The position numbers and the translations under genes are program-made. A DNA stretch of 47,170 nucleotides. Origin: a virus. Positions within the stretch are counted from its first letter, which is position 1. The number at the start of each line of letters is the position of its first letter. The DNA is taken from IMG/VR virus record IMGVR_UViG_3300018046_000002, positions 1 to 47,170 of that record. One strand, 5' to 3'. Below, piece by piece: positions 1 to 5,849 of the stretch. The notes below the pieces were generated by a model. The model ran no database searches, was not told the origin of the DNA, and saw only the letters and a list, made by a program, of their open reading frames with translations.

Positions 1-77
1 CCCTGAAAATCGATGCTGATGGATCTGTCGAAATCCGGCCTGATGGTCCCTGTGTGTTTGTCACCAACTACGCGCAT
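1..77 (-). CDS. IS1380-family transposase, N-terminal fragment (runs off left edge)
   Basis: Reading leftward, an ATG at 77 opens 25 codons that run off the window. It follows a very purine-rich ribosome site (GGAGGGAGGGG, 7 nt before the ATG). The peptide contains HTGTIRPDF followed by DRSISIDFQ. From memory this is the conserved start of IS1380-group DDE transposases (IRPDFNRS..IDFQGAKITSDTG). The opposite strand also has an open frame to a stop at 113, but that peptide resembles nothing I know and lacks a visible start. So the left edge lies inside an insertion sequence whose terminal repeat should be somewhere between 78 and about 150. I could not identify it. The call rests on about 25 residues. 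Confidence 0.65.
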   Translation of the reverse strand, partial: MRVVGDKHTGTIRPDFDRSISIDFQ

Positions 78-115
78 GCAGATTCCCCTCCCTCCAACGG
101 ATTTGTGACATAATA

Positions 116-259
116 TCAGATGGTTGAGATGAATGCAGCATAATTTTCACGCATGCTCACGCATGATCCAGGTTTATCAATGATTTCAGGGGGTGTTCCG
201 GCGTCAATCGCCTGGCGCAATTGGTCATACCACGCGGTGCCCTTTGCAGCTAGAGCACC
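116..259 (-). pseudogene. Out-of-frame C-terminal continuation of the 225-467 gene
   Basis: Downstream of the stop of the 225-467 gene, another minus-strand frame is open from 259 to a TGA at 116-118. It reads as plausible protein (GTAWYDQLRQAIDAGTPPE, then IIDKP and MRENYAAF) but has no start codon or ribosome site of its own. The simplest reading is that this is the true C-terminus of the upstream gene, separated by a frameshift near 230-260. The frameshift could be real, or a sequencing or assembly error. The frame stops about 40 nt before the presumed IS1380 transposase start, so an IS insertion may also have cut it. Confidence 0.35.
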
Positions 260-467
260 TCAGTTTGGTTTTTCGCCAGCCTGTAGCCATGCATCTCACG
301 TCACAGGTGGGTTCCTGGAGCTTGTCTTGCTCTGCGAGGTGCAGGTGTTGCCAACGGTTCCAGGCGGCATCGAAGAGGTCTTGTTCTTGTTTGCGGGTGA
401 GGCACTGATGCACGGAGGATGTGTTTGATTTTCTTGATCTTTTCACTGGTTTTCCCTTACAAAACAC
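225..467 (-). CDS. Small cysteine-containing protein of unknown function, probably frameshifted
   Basis: 80-residue minus-strand reading frame with a basic N-terminus, a middle helix (QEQDLFDAAWNRWQHLHLAE) and a C-terminal cysteine cluster (CDVRC, then CSSCKG) that could bind zinc. It lies downstream of the winged-helix gene on the same strand, separated by about 30 nt, so they may be co-transcribed. The frame ends abruptly after the cysteine cluster, and protein-like sequence continues in another frame down to 116. The original gene was therefore probably longer, ending with the WYDQLRQ segment. No family recognised. Confidence 0.45.
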   Translation of the reverse strand: MFCKGKPVKRSRKSNTSSVHQCLTRKQEQDLFDAAWNRWQHLHLAEQDKLQEPTCDVRCMATGWRKTKLRCSSCKGHRVV

Positions 468-500
468 GCAGAAGAGACTATAAGTACTTACTGCATCATT

Positions 501-947
501 TTAATCAAAATTACTGTGCGAAGCCGCTTGTAGTAACGATTTAGTCCGTGCATCATTTTCCCGTTTTATCAGATGATTGAGGCGGTAGGTGATGCACGAT
601 AAACTATCTTCGGCTCTCTTGCGCTTGAAACCTGGGGGCCACATTGCGAGTTCCTGCCGGACGGTTTCGAGATCAAAAAGGAACCAATATTCATGCACGA
701 TAAATTTTGAGTTGACTTCCCGGAATGGGATGTCTGCAAGGATTTTCCGTTTCCGCATTCGACCAATAAAGCATTGAAGCCAGAAACGGCTTTTACCGAC
801 TTTCGCGCAGATTTGTTTTTGGGTCGGGCGACACCAGAAAGTTTCCCGGTTTCGTTGAGAGGCGATGAAGGTGATGGCTAGAAGTTCGTGAGGGGTTAAA
901 TTGTCGAGCGTAAAAAGGTGTTTGGTGAGTCTATCGTTATCGAGCAT
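501..947 (-). CDS. Winged-helix DNA-binding protein (regulator or replication-type)
   Basis: 148 residues from the second in-frame ATG, chosen because GGAG lies 6 nt upstream of it; the first ATG (953) directly abuts the GGAG. Residues about 15-75 look like a winged helix: LTPHELLAITFIA, then PTQKQICAKVGKSRFWLQCF as a helix-turn-helix and a hydrophobic wing. The C-terminal half is basic and rich in R, K and N. Such proteins are common in phages and plasmids as replication organisers or regulators. The role here is unknown. A perfect interrupted palindrome lies about 30 nt upstream in the divergent promoter region, suggesting autoregulation. Confidence 0.6.
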   Translation of the reverse strand: MLDNDRLTKHLFTLDNLTPHELLAITFIASQRNRETFWCRPTQKQICAKVGKSRFWLQCFIGRMRKRKILADIPFREVNSKFIVHEYWFLFDLETVRQELAMWPPGFKRKRAEDSLSCITYRLNHLIKRENDARTKSLLQAASHSNFD

Positions 948-974
948 CCTCATCTCCGATCTGAGGTTTGCCGG

Positions 975-992
975 ACTCCGATCAATCGGAGT
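975..992. promoter_or_regulatory. Palindromic operator candidate between divergent genes
   Basis: ACTCCGATCAATCGGAGT is two perfect 8-bp arms around a 2-nt centre. It is nested inside a wider inverted pair GGACTCC (973-979) and GGAGTCC (997-1003). It lies between the leftward winged-helix gene and the rightward gene at 1142, the expected place for a dimeric repressor site. A second small inverted repeat, TCCTGG/CCAGGA, is at 1017-1037. Function is inferred from position and symmetry only. Confidence 0.45.
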
Positions 993-1141
993 GACCGGAG
1001 TCCAGCGGGTTAATGCTCCTGGGTAGCTATTCCAGGAACGCAGCGAAGAGGGGTTAATCTTCCACCTCCCTTTTACATTTTCCTTTGCGTCGTGTCAAAC
1101 GTGGTGATATTCTGGATGTGTCCCGAACCCAGGAGGCTGAT

Positions 1142-1327
1142 ATGATCCCGAATTGTGCTGATTGTAAATGGTTGAGCGAGTCGGATTATTGTCGGAAACC
1201 AGAATCTAATTTTTACGACCACCGGCAGCGGACTAGTTGGCAATCTCGGACTTCGCCGTACCATTGCAGGACAGATGGTAAGTTTTTTGAGGCTCGGTTC
1301 ACCCATGCCGCTATTTCAGTAAAATAA
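1142..1327 (+). CDS. Small cysteine-rich (zinc-finger-like) phage protein
   Basis: 61 residues from an ATG preceded by AGGAGG (7 nt). An upstream in-frame ATG lacks a ribosome site and was rejected. The N-terminus reads MIPNCADCKWL, followed by YCRKPESNF and YHCRTDGKFFEA. This gives a C-x2-C pair plus two more cysteines spaced like a small zinc-binding domain. Proteins of this size and pattern are frequent unknowns in phage genomes. It is the first rightward gene before the endolysin. Function unknown. Confidence 0.6.
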   Translation: MIPNCADCKWLSESDYCRKPESNFYDHRQRTSWQSRTSPYHCRTDGKFFEARFTHAAISVK

Positions 1328-1341
1328 CGAAATAAAAAGTA

Positions 1342-1370
1342 TTGACGCGTTCCTTTTTCTATGAAATGAT
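1342..1370 (+). promoter_or_regulatory. Sigma-70-like promoter before the endolysin
   Basis: TTGACG (-35, 5 of 6 consensus) and AATGAT (-10, 4 of 6) are separated by exactly 17 nt, about 100 nt upstream of the endolysin start, in an A+T-rich gap. It would transcribe the lysis and following late genes. Predicted from sequence only. Confidence 0.45.
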
Positions 1371-1404
1371 TATCTCGTTCTTCATCTACCCTCCTTTCTG
1401 GACA

Positions 1405-1434
1405 GCCCGCTCGGGCAATTGGGCCTGAGCGGGT
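1405..1434 (+). other. 12-bp leader hairpin upstream of the endolysin
   Basis: An inverted repeat with arms around GCCCGCTCGGGC and GCCTGAGCGGGT pairs over 12 positions (two G-U) around a 6-nt AATTGG loop. It lies between the predicted promoter and the endolysin. No T-run follows, so it is not a standard intrinsic terminator. It may be a stabilising or regulatory leader structure. Confidence 0.4.
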
Positions 1435-1475
1435 AAAGTTCCTGTCTCACGAGTATAAAGTGAGAGGAGTATCTG

Positions 1476-1937
1476 ATGGACCTTGTGGCTTTAAAATCGG
1501 AGATTACGAGAGACGAGGGCCGAAGGAATTATCCGTACAAAGACACGGCGGGCATTTGGACAGGTGGTATCGGCGAAAACCTCGTAGCTCACGGCTGCTC
1601 GCAAGAGCAAATCGACATCTGGCGGTCTACCGGCATCCCTGACGATACGATAGATTATTGGTATGATAAGGCAGTGGCGGAGGCCATCGCGTGCTGCCAG
1701 TCCGTTTTCCCTTCCTTTGATACTCTGAGCGATAATTGCCAAAGAGCTTTGACAAACCTCGCGTTTGATCTGATGTACGAATTGCGGGACTGGCCGCGCT
1801 TGCGGGCTGCTATTGCTGCTCAGGACTGGCCTGCTGCCGCTATGTCGATAATGGATTCCAAGTTTGCGGCGCAGGCGCCGAACAGGAGCAAGAGGCTTGC
1901 GGATATGATTGATGTACCAGCATCGGAGCACTCTTAA
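1476..1937 (+). CDS. Endolysin, GH24 lysozyme (muramidase)
   Basis: 153 residues. The N-terminus carries the T4-lysozyme-type catalytic signature TRDEGRRNYPYKDTAGIWTG followed by GIGEN. The general acid would be E14, with D23 and T29 completing the E-D-T triad by analogy with T4 lysozyme (E11, D20, T26). The family cleaves the MurNAc-GlcNAc bond of peptidoglycan to free progeny. Length is normal for the family. No signal peptide or membrane segment is visible, so release would depend on a holin, probably one of the small membrane proteins encoded just downstream. Start supported by GAGAGGAG 7 nt upstream. Confidence 0.9.
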   Translation: MDLVALKSEITRDEGRRNYPYKDTAGIWTGGIGENLVAHGCSQEQIDIWRSTGIPDDTIDYWYDKAVAEAIACCQSVFPSFDTLSDNCQRALTNLAFDLMYELRDWPRLRAAIAAQDWPAAAMSIMDSKFAAQAPNRSKRLADMIDVPASEHS

Positions 1938-2006
1938 TGGCGGCTCCTCCTGAGTGTGTAGACGTAGTAAACTGGGGCCTGATAATCTCCGGCGGAGGGC
2001 GTTAGC

Positions 2007-2285
2007 ATGAATCCGGATCACGCCGGCTGGGCAATAGCAGGAAGCCTTATCTGCATCGTCATCGGGGCCATTATCCAAAAGTTCGTCCTGAGCAGCAACT
2101 GTTCTACATGCGGAATGTCCGGCCTCAAGGAAGAGATCGAAAGGCTCAAACAGGAACTGATCGACCAGATGAAAGAGCATCAGGCCACCGTGACGGGACT
2201 TTGCAATCTCGTCCGGGCGTTGGCTGAAAAGGCCGGCATGACGGTTAAGGAACAGCTTGAATTGGAACGGCTGGAGAAAGGATAA
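2007..2285 (+). CDS. Membrane-anchored coiled-coil protein (spanin/holin-type candidate)
   Basis: 92 residues. A single N-terminal membrane segment (AGSLICIVIGAIIQKFVL) is followed by a CSTC pair and a long charged coiled coil (GLKEEIERLKQELIDQMKEH and on to the C-terminus). The position directly after the endolysin and the topology of one membrane anchor plus helix resemble an inner-membrane spanin or another lysis accessory protein. No family is recognised. The lipoprotein at 3979 could be its outer-membrane partner, but the genes are not adjacent. Confidence 0.6.
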   Translation: MNPDHAGWAIAGSLICIVIGAIIQKFVLSSNCSTCGMSGLKEEIERLKQELIDQMKEHQATVTGLCNLVRALAEKAGMTVKEQLELERLEKG

Positions 2286-2287
2286 AT

Positions 2288-2406
2288 CTTTCACCGCAGA
2301 GGCGCAGAGAGCGCAGAGGGAAGAACATTGCTTTGCAAAAATCTTTATTCTTTAAAGATCAAGATTTGTGTTTTTCTCTGTGAACTCTGCGGCTCTGCGG
2401 TGAAAG
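2288..2406. repeat. 119-bp dispersed bacterial inverted repeat (CACCGCAGAG type)
   Basis: The left arm (2288-2320) starts CTTTCACCGCAGAG and continues with two further CGCAGAG copies. The right arm (2371-2406) is its imperfect reverse complement: 14 outer bases match perfectly, then most of the next 15. The A+T-rich centre contains TTCTTTAAAGA. From memory, CACCGCAGAG/CGCAGAG arms of this kind are a widespread dispersed palindromic repeat in many environmental bacteria, where copies sit between genes. Here it lies neatly between two phage genes without disrupting either, as expected for a REP/MITE-like element acquired from a host chromosome. Confidence 0.75.
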
Positions 2407-2426
2407 TTTTTTGAAAGGAGTAGACC

Positions 2427-2519
2427 GTGGCGAAACGATACTTGGACATGGGAGACCGGATCGAACTTGCGAAGGCAGGCAAAAGCGAAGCAAACCCTGA
2501 AGAAGGAAAACAATCATGA
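2427..2519 (+). CDS. 30-residue peptide, unknown function
   Basis: GTG-started frame preceded by GAAAGGAG (6 nt spacing). It encodes MAKRYLDMGDRIELAKAGKS plus ten more polar residues and overlaps the next gene through ATGA. It starts only about 20 nt after the inverted-repeat element. Too short to classify. Accepted because of its ribosome site and translational coupling. Confidence 0.35.
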   Translation: MAKRYLDMGDRIELAKAGKSEANPEEGKQS

Positions 2520-2884
2520 GCACAGCATCGACGTTAGTAACTGACATCAAAACCGACATCACGAAGATCGAAAACTGGTTCAAAGGCGTGAACTGGAGTG
2601 CGGTCCAAAACGACTTTGATACCGCTATCAAGGACCTTGAGACAGTGGTTGAGCCGATCCTAGAGGTCTTGTTTCCCGGAACTGCCAGCACGATCAACGC
2701 GGTTGTGAATCCGGTTCTCGCGCAGGTCGGGGTTGCGTCAAAAGCCCTGACCGATACCGCCGAACAGTACGCGGCAGGGAATATGACCACAGATCAGTTA
2801 ACATCGGCTCTGGCGGCAACCAAGGCGGCGGTAGTGGCGGCTACGACACTGGTGAGCGCGGCGGTTGGGAAGCCGGTAAGCTGA
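2516..2884 (+). CDS. Alanine/threonine-rich helical protein, unknown function
   Basis: 122 residues coupled to the preceding short frame by ATGA. The N-terminal half is amphipathic helix (TDIKTDITKIENWFKGVNWS). The C-terminal half is A/V/T-rich (ALAATKAAVVAATTLVSAAV) and could be a weak membrane or packing helix. No signal peptide or known domain. It sits between lysis and packaging genes among other small membrane-type proteins. Confidence 0.6.
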   Translation: MSTASTLVTDIKTDITKIENWFKGVNWSAVQNDFDTAIKDLETVVEPILEVLFPGTASTINAVVNPVLAQVGVASKALTDTAEQYAAGNMTTDQLTSALAATKAAVVAATTLVSAAVGKPVS

Positions 2885-2907
2885 CGGAAGAAGCAACTCT
2901 TTCCAAA

Positions 2908-3003
2908 ATGGAAACAGTTCAAACCGAGGGCAACCGCCAATCCATCGGTGCGGTTGTGATTGCGTTTATTTTCTTGTGGGCCATCAAGAGGGCCTTCATT
3001 TGA
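2908..3003 (+). CDS. 31-residue single-span membrane peptide
   Basis: METVQTEGNRQ followed by a hydrophobic stretch (SIGAVVIAFIFLWAIKRAFI) forms one transmembrane helix. No strong ribosome site is visible, and it begins 23 nt after the preceding gene. Other tiny single-span proteins in this region (4515) make it credible. It could be a holin-like or accessory lysis peptide, but nothing beyond hydrophobicity supports that. Confidence 0.35.
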   Translation: METVQTEGNRQSIGAVVIAFIFLWAIKRAFI

Positions 3004-3041
3004 AGAGGGCTATACCAAAAAGGGACCGAGCCAATGACCTG

Positions 3042-3065
3042 TCGGCTTGCAGGAGGTGAGTGGTG
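3042..3065 (+). repeat. 24-nt leader repeat, copy 1
   Basis: The 24 nt TCGGCTTGCAGGAGG plus TGAGTGGTG are identical at 3042-3065 and 3680-3703. Each ends in the GTG start codon of a gene (3063 and 3701) and contains the AGGAGG ribosome site 6 nt before it. A whole translation-initiation cassette has therefore been duplicated or shuffled. Confidence 0.8.
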
Positions 3066-3266
3066 TCTGAAGAATATACCGGCGCAGAATTAGAATACCT
3101 CACACGAATGGCTAAGATAGCATACGAAGCATATTGCGAAACGACAGGCTGGAAAAGTGCTATCAGTGGAGCAGACCTGCCCCCATTTGAAAAGACTCCA
3201 CAAGCTGTTCAAACGGGATGGATCGCTGCCGCTAAGGCGGTGCTTGACCAAGCGTGGGAACATTAA
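3063..3266 (+). CDS. Small acidic protein, unknown function
   Basis: 67 residues from the second of two adjacent GTG codons, chosen because AGGAGG is then 6 nt away, as in the duplicated leader at 3701. Helical sequence with YLTRMAKIAYEAYCETTGW and KTPQAVQTGWIAAAKAVLD. The second half (Q..W..AA.A.L) resembles short phage proteins of unknown role. No membrane segment. Function unknown. Confidence 0.6.
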   Translation: MSEEYTGAELEYLTRMAKIAYEAYCETTGWKSAISGADLPPFEKTPQAVQTGWIAAAKAVLDQAWEH

Positions 3267-3279
3267 GGGAGGGCTAGCG

Positions 3280-3675
3280 ATGAAAGGTGTCTACTGGTGG
3301 CTGTATATCGTAAGGCTGTCGTTTCGGTGGATATTTTCTTTAAACATCGGGGATGAAGTCTGGTTCGAGGGTGAAAAGTGGATGGCGGTTCAGGGTGTTT
3401 GTGATCCGTCATGGAATATCCAGCGGGGTGGTGAGCGCAGGGAATATATCGACCGCTCCCGGTTTAAGAAAGTGAAATCTCTACGGAACTATACCAGCAG
3501 CTTTCTAAGAGGCTATCATTTCTATATGGTGAACTGGTACGACATTTGGAGAAATGAAGGTATAAAGCAGTGGATGAGGGGTTGCAATATTTGGAAGAGG
3601 CCCGTGGTTCGGTTGCTGATTGTAGGGTTGGTGCTCGCGGCAATAGGCGGCTGTATCCCGATTGGAATGCACTAG
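3280..3675 (+). CDS. Conserved phage membrane protein, unknown function
   Basis: 131 residues from ATG 3280 (GGGAGG 7 nt upstream); a longer frame from 3157 overlaps the previous gene and lacks a ribosome site. The N-terminus KGVYWWLYIVRLSFRWIFS, the middle (SLNIGDEVWFEGEKWMAVQG), a W/Y-rich part (GYHFYMVNWYDIW, GCNIW) and a C-terminal hydrophobic helix (VVRLLIVGLVLAAIGGC) are visible. I recall similar W/Y-rich proteins annotated as hypothetical in other phages. Probably membrane-anchored. Confidence 0.7.
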   Translation: MKGVYWWLYIVRLSFRWIFSLNIGDEVWFEGEKWMAVQGVCDPSWNIQRGGERREYIDRSRFKKVKSLRNYTSSFLRGYHFYMVNWYDIWRNEGIKQWMRGCNIWKRPVVRLLIVGLVLAAIGGCIPIGMH

Positions 3676-3679
3676 CCCT

Positions 3680-3703
3680 TCGGCTTGCAGGAGGTGAGTG
3701 GTG
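3680..3703 (+). repeat. 24-nt leader repeat, copy 2
   Basis: Second exact copy of the initiation cassette described at 3042-3065. It overlaps the GTG start of the 3701 gene, fixing that start by analogy. Confidence 0.8.
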
Positions 3704-3982
3704 AGTAAGTATCGCAAGAAACCTGTAGTGGTTGATGCAGAGAAATGGATGGCCAACGGAGACCATCCGAAAGTTCGGGCATGGGATAGTGTTGTTGGAT
3801 TGGCCGAAACTTGTCCGCAGTGCAACCATGACTTTCTGAATCACGGCAAGATTGATACCCTTGAAGGAAGCCATATTGTATGTCCCGGCGATTGGATTAT
3901 TAGGGGAGTGAAGGGAGAATACTATCCCTGCAAGCCTGATATTTTCACGGCAACTTATGAAAAAGTGGAGGCTGCGACATGA
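3701..3982 (+). CDS. Conserved phage protein with PGDW...GEYYPCKPDIF motif
   Basis: 93 residues. The N-terminus SKYRKKPVVVDAEKW and the C-terminus CPGDWIIRGVKGEYYPCKPD followed by IFTATYE match a very common phage protein family of unknown function, typically 70-110 residues. A central CPQCNHDF pair is inserted relative to the short versions. The GTG at 3701 is chosen because the duplicated leader places its ribosome site 6 nt away. It overlaps the lipoprotein gene by 4 nt (ATGA), so the two are translationally coupled. Confidence 0.8.
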   Translation: MSKYRKKPVVVDAEKWMANGDHPKVRAWDSVVGLAETCPQCNHDFLNHGKIDTLEGSHIVCPGDWIIRGVKGEYYPCKPDIFTATYEKVEAAT

Positions 3983-4299
3983 CCCGTCTTCTCCCCATCT
4001 TGATTGCGTGCGCGGTGCTGGCAGGGTGCGGTGGAACAGCAGGTCCCCAGATGAGCTTCGGGCAACCGCAGCCGGTCCAGATCAAAGACAGCGCTGGGAC
4101 TAGTCACCTTTTCAATTTTATGCCGTTCACTCTAGGCAACGGCTGGACCAACCACACGGTAGGTTTCAGTGTTTTTAACGAGCGAGCCGAGCATGTCGGA
4201 ACGAACGTGACTCCGGTAACGGGTCTGGTGGATAGTGCGGCATCATTGGCTGGGCAAGGCTTAGTGCCTGTTGCTTCCGGTTTAGGCTTGGTAAAATAA
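3979..4299 (+). CDS. Small lipoprotein
   Basis: 106 residues beginning MTRLLPILIACAVLAGCGG, a lipoprotein signal peptide with lipobox L-A-G-C; the mature protein would start at the cysteine at residue 17. The rest is rich in G, N, T and V with no known domain. Position in the lysis/accessory cluster allows an outer-membrane spanin role, but it is long for that and not rich in proline. A role in surface exclusion is equally possible. Confidence 0.65.
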   Translation: MTRLLPILIACAVLAGCGGTAGPQMSFGQPQPVQIKDSAGTSHLFNFMPFTLGNGWTNHTVGFSVFNERAEHVGTNVTPVTGLVDSAASLAGQGLVPVASGLGLVK

Positions 4300-4311
4300 G
4301 GAGGGTATGAA

Positions 4312-4503
4312 ATGTCAGATGGAGTAGAAGCAAAAGAAACTGTAGCAGTTCCCAAAGACATACTTCAAAAAATCCACGATCATTTCAAAAGTATGGTGGA
4401 TGGAGTTGAGCACGGCGCGATGGAAGTCGGTGACGCAGCCATGATGGTCCCGCTTCTTGCCTTGCTGCTTATCACTGGAGATGGGCCACGGATCAGTGGC
4501 TAA
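4312..4503 (+). CDS. Small protein with C-terminal hydrophobic segment
   Basis: 63 residues: a charged helical N-terminal half (VPKDILQKIHDHFKSMVDGV) and a hydrophobic segment near the C-terminus (AAMMVPLLALLLITG). AGGAGG lies 6 nt upstream. It could be a small membrane protein of the lysis cluster. No family recognised. Confidence 0.6.
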   Translation: MSDGVEAKETVAVPKDILQKIHDHFKSMVDGVEHGAMEVGDAAMMVPLLALLLITGDGPRISG

Positions 4504-4514
4504 GTGAGGGTATG

Positions 4515-4619
4515 ATGCGAGTGCTATCCTGCATAGCTTGCACCGTCATAGGGGCAGCCCTCATGGGCGCTTACATTTGGCTCTTCGGCTTCCCAAGTTG
4601 CGTGTGCAAACTGCCGTAG
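4515..4619 (+). CDS. 34-residue single-span membrane peptide with CxC tail
   Basis: MRVLSCIACTVIGAALMGAY then IWLFGFP and SCVCKLP: almost entirely a transmembrane helix with cysteines at both ends. A second ATG (4515) fits GAGGG better than the one at 4512. The hydrophobic, cysteine-rich makeup could suit a lysis accessory or a lipidated peptide. Function unknown. Confidence 0.4.
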   Translation: MRVLSCIACTVIGAALMGAYIWLFGFPSCVCKLP

Positions 4620-4652
4620 TTGTGAAATGCTTGAGTATATGAGGAGGTAGCC

Positions 4653-4955
4653 ATGTGGGACTTGCTTGTGAAGGGTTTCGACCTGATTATCTACTATAAA
4701 AAGGATCAGGCGGTCGGCCGGCCGTACTGGGAGGACACGAAGCTCGTGGGCCTCGTAGTGGGTATGGTGGCGACTGAGATTACAAAGTTATTCGGTGTGG
4801 AAATTTCAGCCGACCTCCAAATAAAGATTGTGGCTGCTGCTGTAGGCATTGGAGCCCTGTTCGACGTGAAGACTGGAATCGCGCAGGAGCCGGTTGAGAA
4901 GGCCGTAAATGCAGCCAAGCCAGTGCAGGAAACGAACTTAACCCAAATAGGTTAA
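4653..4955 (+). CDS. Putative membrane protein, holin-like candidate
   Basis: 100 residues with AGGAGG 5 nt upstream. Two hydrophobic stretches (KLVGLVVGMVATEITKLFG and QIKIVAAAVGIGALFDV) could span the membrane, separated by a short polar turn. The C-terminus is charged. Two spans in about 100 residues is compatible with a class II holin or a small phage membrane protein. There is no recognisable family match, so the lysis role is an inference from position. Confidence 0.5.
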   Translation: MWDLLVKGFDLIIYYKKDQAVGRPYWEDTKLVGLVVGMVATEITKLFGVEISADLQIKIVAAAVGIGALFDVKTGIAQEPVEKAVNAAKPVQETNLTQIG

Positions 4956-4970
4956 AGGAAAGGGGAACAC

Positions 4971-5150
4971 ATGAAAGCATTTTTCGATGCAGAAGGCAAA
5001 CTGGAAGGTTTCATAGCGGATGTAGAGACCGCCGTTGCTGCACTCAAGGCGCATGTCTATGGTGATCCGAAGGCGGCTCAGACAACGGTGAAGACTGAAG
5101 TCATTCCGAGCCAGCAAGTCACTACCATTTCCCCGGCGCCGGATGCGTAA
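4971..5150 (+). CDS. 59-residue protein, unknown function
   Basis: AAAGGAAAGGGG precedes the ATG by 5 nt. The first part is helical (FFDAEGKLEGFIADVETAVA) and the C-terminus is polar and proline-containing. It ends with TAA directly followed by the ATG of the terminase small subunit, so the two genes are contiguous. No domain recognised. Confidence 0.5.
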   Translation: MKAFFDAEGKLEGFIADVETAVAALKAHVYGDPKAAQTTVKTEVIPSQQVTTISPAPDA

Positions 5151-5849
5151 ATGGACGAGGTGCAACCAATCTCCAAAAAGCTAAATTCGTGGAGACCTTG
5201 CAGGTCTACCAAAGAAGCCAAGGCTCTGCGAGCTACGCTATCGGAAAATGCAAAACGCAGGCTGCACAGAATCGCGGCTCACGCGTTATTCACGGCGGGA
5301 AGCGTCAGGAAGGCTGCTCGAAAGCTGCAAGAGGAAACGGGCGAAAACTGGACGCCTAACCGCCTGTGGATAATGACGAAGCACGATGATTTTCAACAAG
5401 AACTCGCTCGGCTTCACAAGCAGGAGCAGCGGATTCTGATGCACAATGCGGCAAATCTTGTTGAGAATCTTATAATCGCCTCAAATTTCGATAGGACTCA
5501 GCTTTACGAATCCGGCACTTTCCAACTCAAGCCTTTTAGCGAGTGGCCCGAAGAGGCAAAAGTTATTCTTGACGGGGTAGATTTTAAGATCGGTAAAGAT
5601 CAGGTCGCGGTCCCGGTAGCGAAGCTCGTAAGTAAAATGGACGCATGGGAGAAACTTGGAAAAGAACTCGGCGCGTGGAAAGAAAGGCGAGAGGTAACCG
5701 GGAAAGATGGTGGACCAATTCAACTTGAAGCAATTAGCTCTGCAAAAGAACTGCTCGCAAGCAGAATTGCTCGCCTCGTTACCGAAAACGGAGCGGGAGG
5801 CTTACCTCAACTCCCTGAGCCCGGAACAGGCGTATGCGATCAACTATGA
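5151..5849 (+). CDS. terS: Terminase small subunit
   Basis: 232 residues directly before and overlapping the large terminase. The N-terminal part (residues about 35-75) contains helix-turn-helix-like sequence (HALFTAGSVRKAARKLQEE). The C-terminal part, EAKVILDGVDFKIGKDQ and SKMDAWEKLGKELGAWKERR, then KELLASRI, matches phage terminase small subunits of this class. Its role is to recognise the packaging site and load the large subunit. It starts on the nucleotide after the previous stop. Its last 143 nt also encode the N-terminus of the large subunit in another frame. Confidence 0.75.
   Translation: MDEVQPISKKLNSWRPCRSTKEAKALRATLSENAKRRLHRIAAHALFTAGSVRKAARKLQEETGENWTPNRLWIMTKHDDFQQELARLHKQEQRILMHNAANLVENLIIASNFDRTQLYESGTFQLKPFSEWPEEAKVILDGVDFKIGKDQVAVPVAKLVSKMDAWEKLGKELGAWKERREVTGKDGGPIQLEAISSAKELLASRIARLVTENGAGGLPQLPEPGTGVCDQL

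Noticed and set aside
3-113. Plus-strand open frame to a TAA at 111-113
   Set aside because: The opposite strand gives an IS1380-like N-terminus with a strong ribosome site; the plus frame has no start in the window and no resemblance.
1405-1434. Intrinsic terminator before the endolysin
   Set aside because: Stable hairpin but no T-run follows, and a promoter lies just upstream; kept only as a leader hairpin.
1491-2294. 267-codon minus-strand frame
   Set aside because: Covers the endolysin and the following membrane gene on the other strand; composition and lack of a ribosome site mark it as a shadow.
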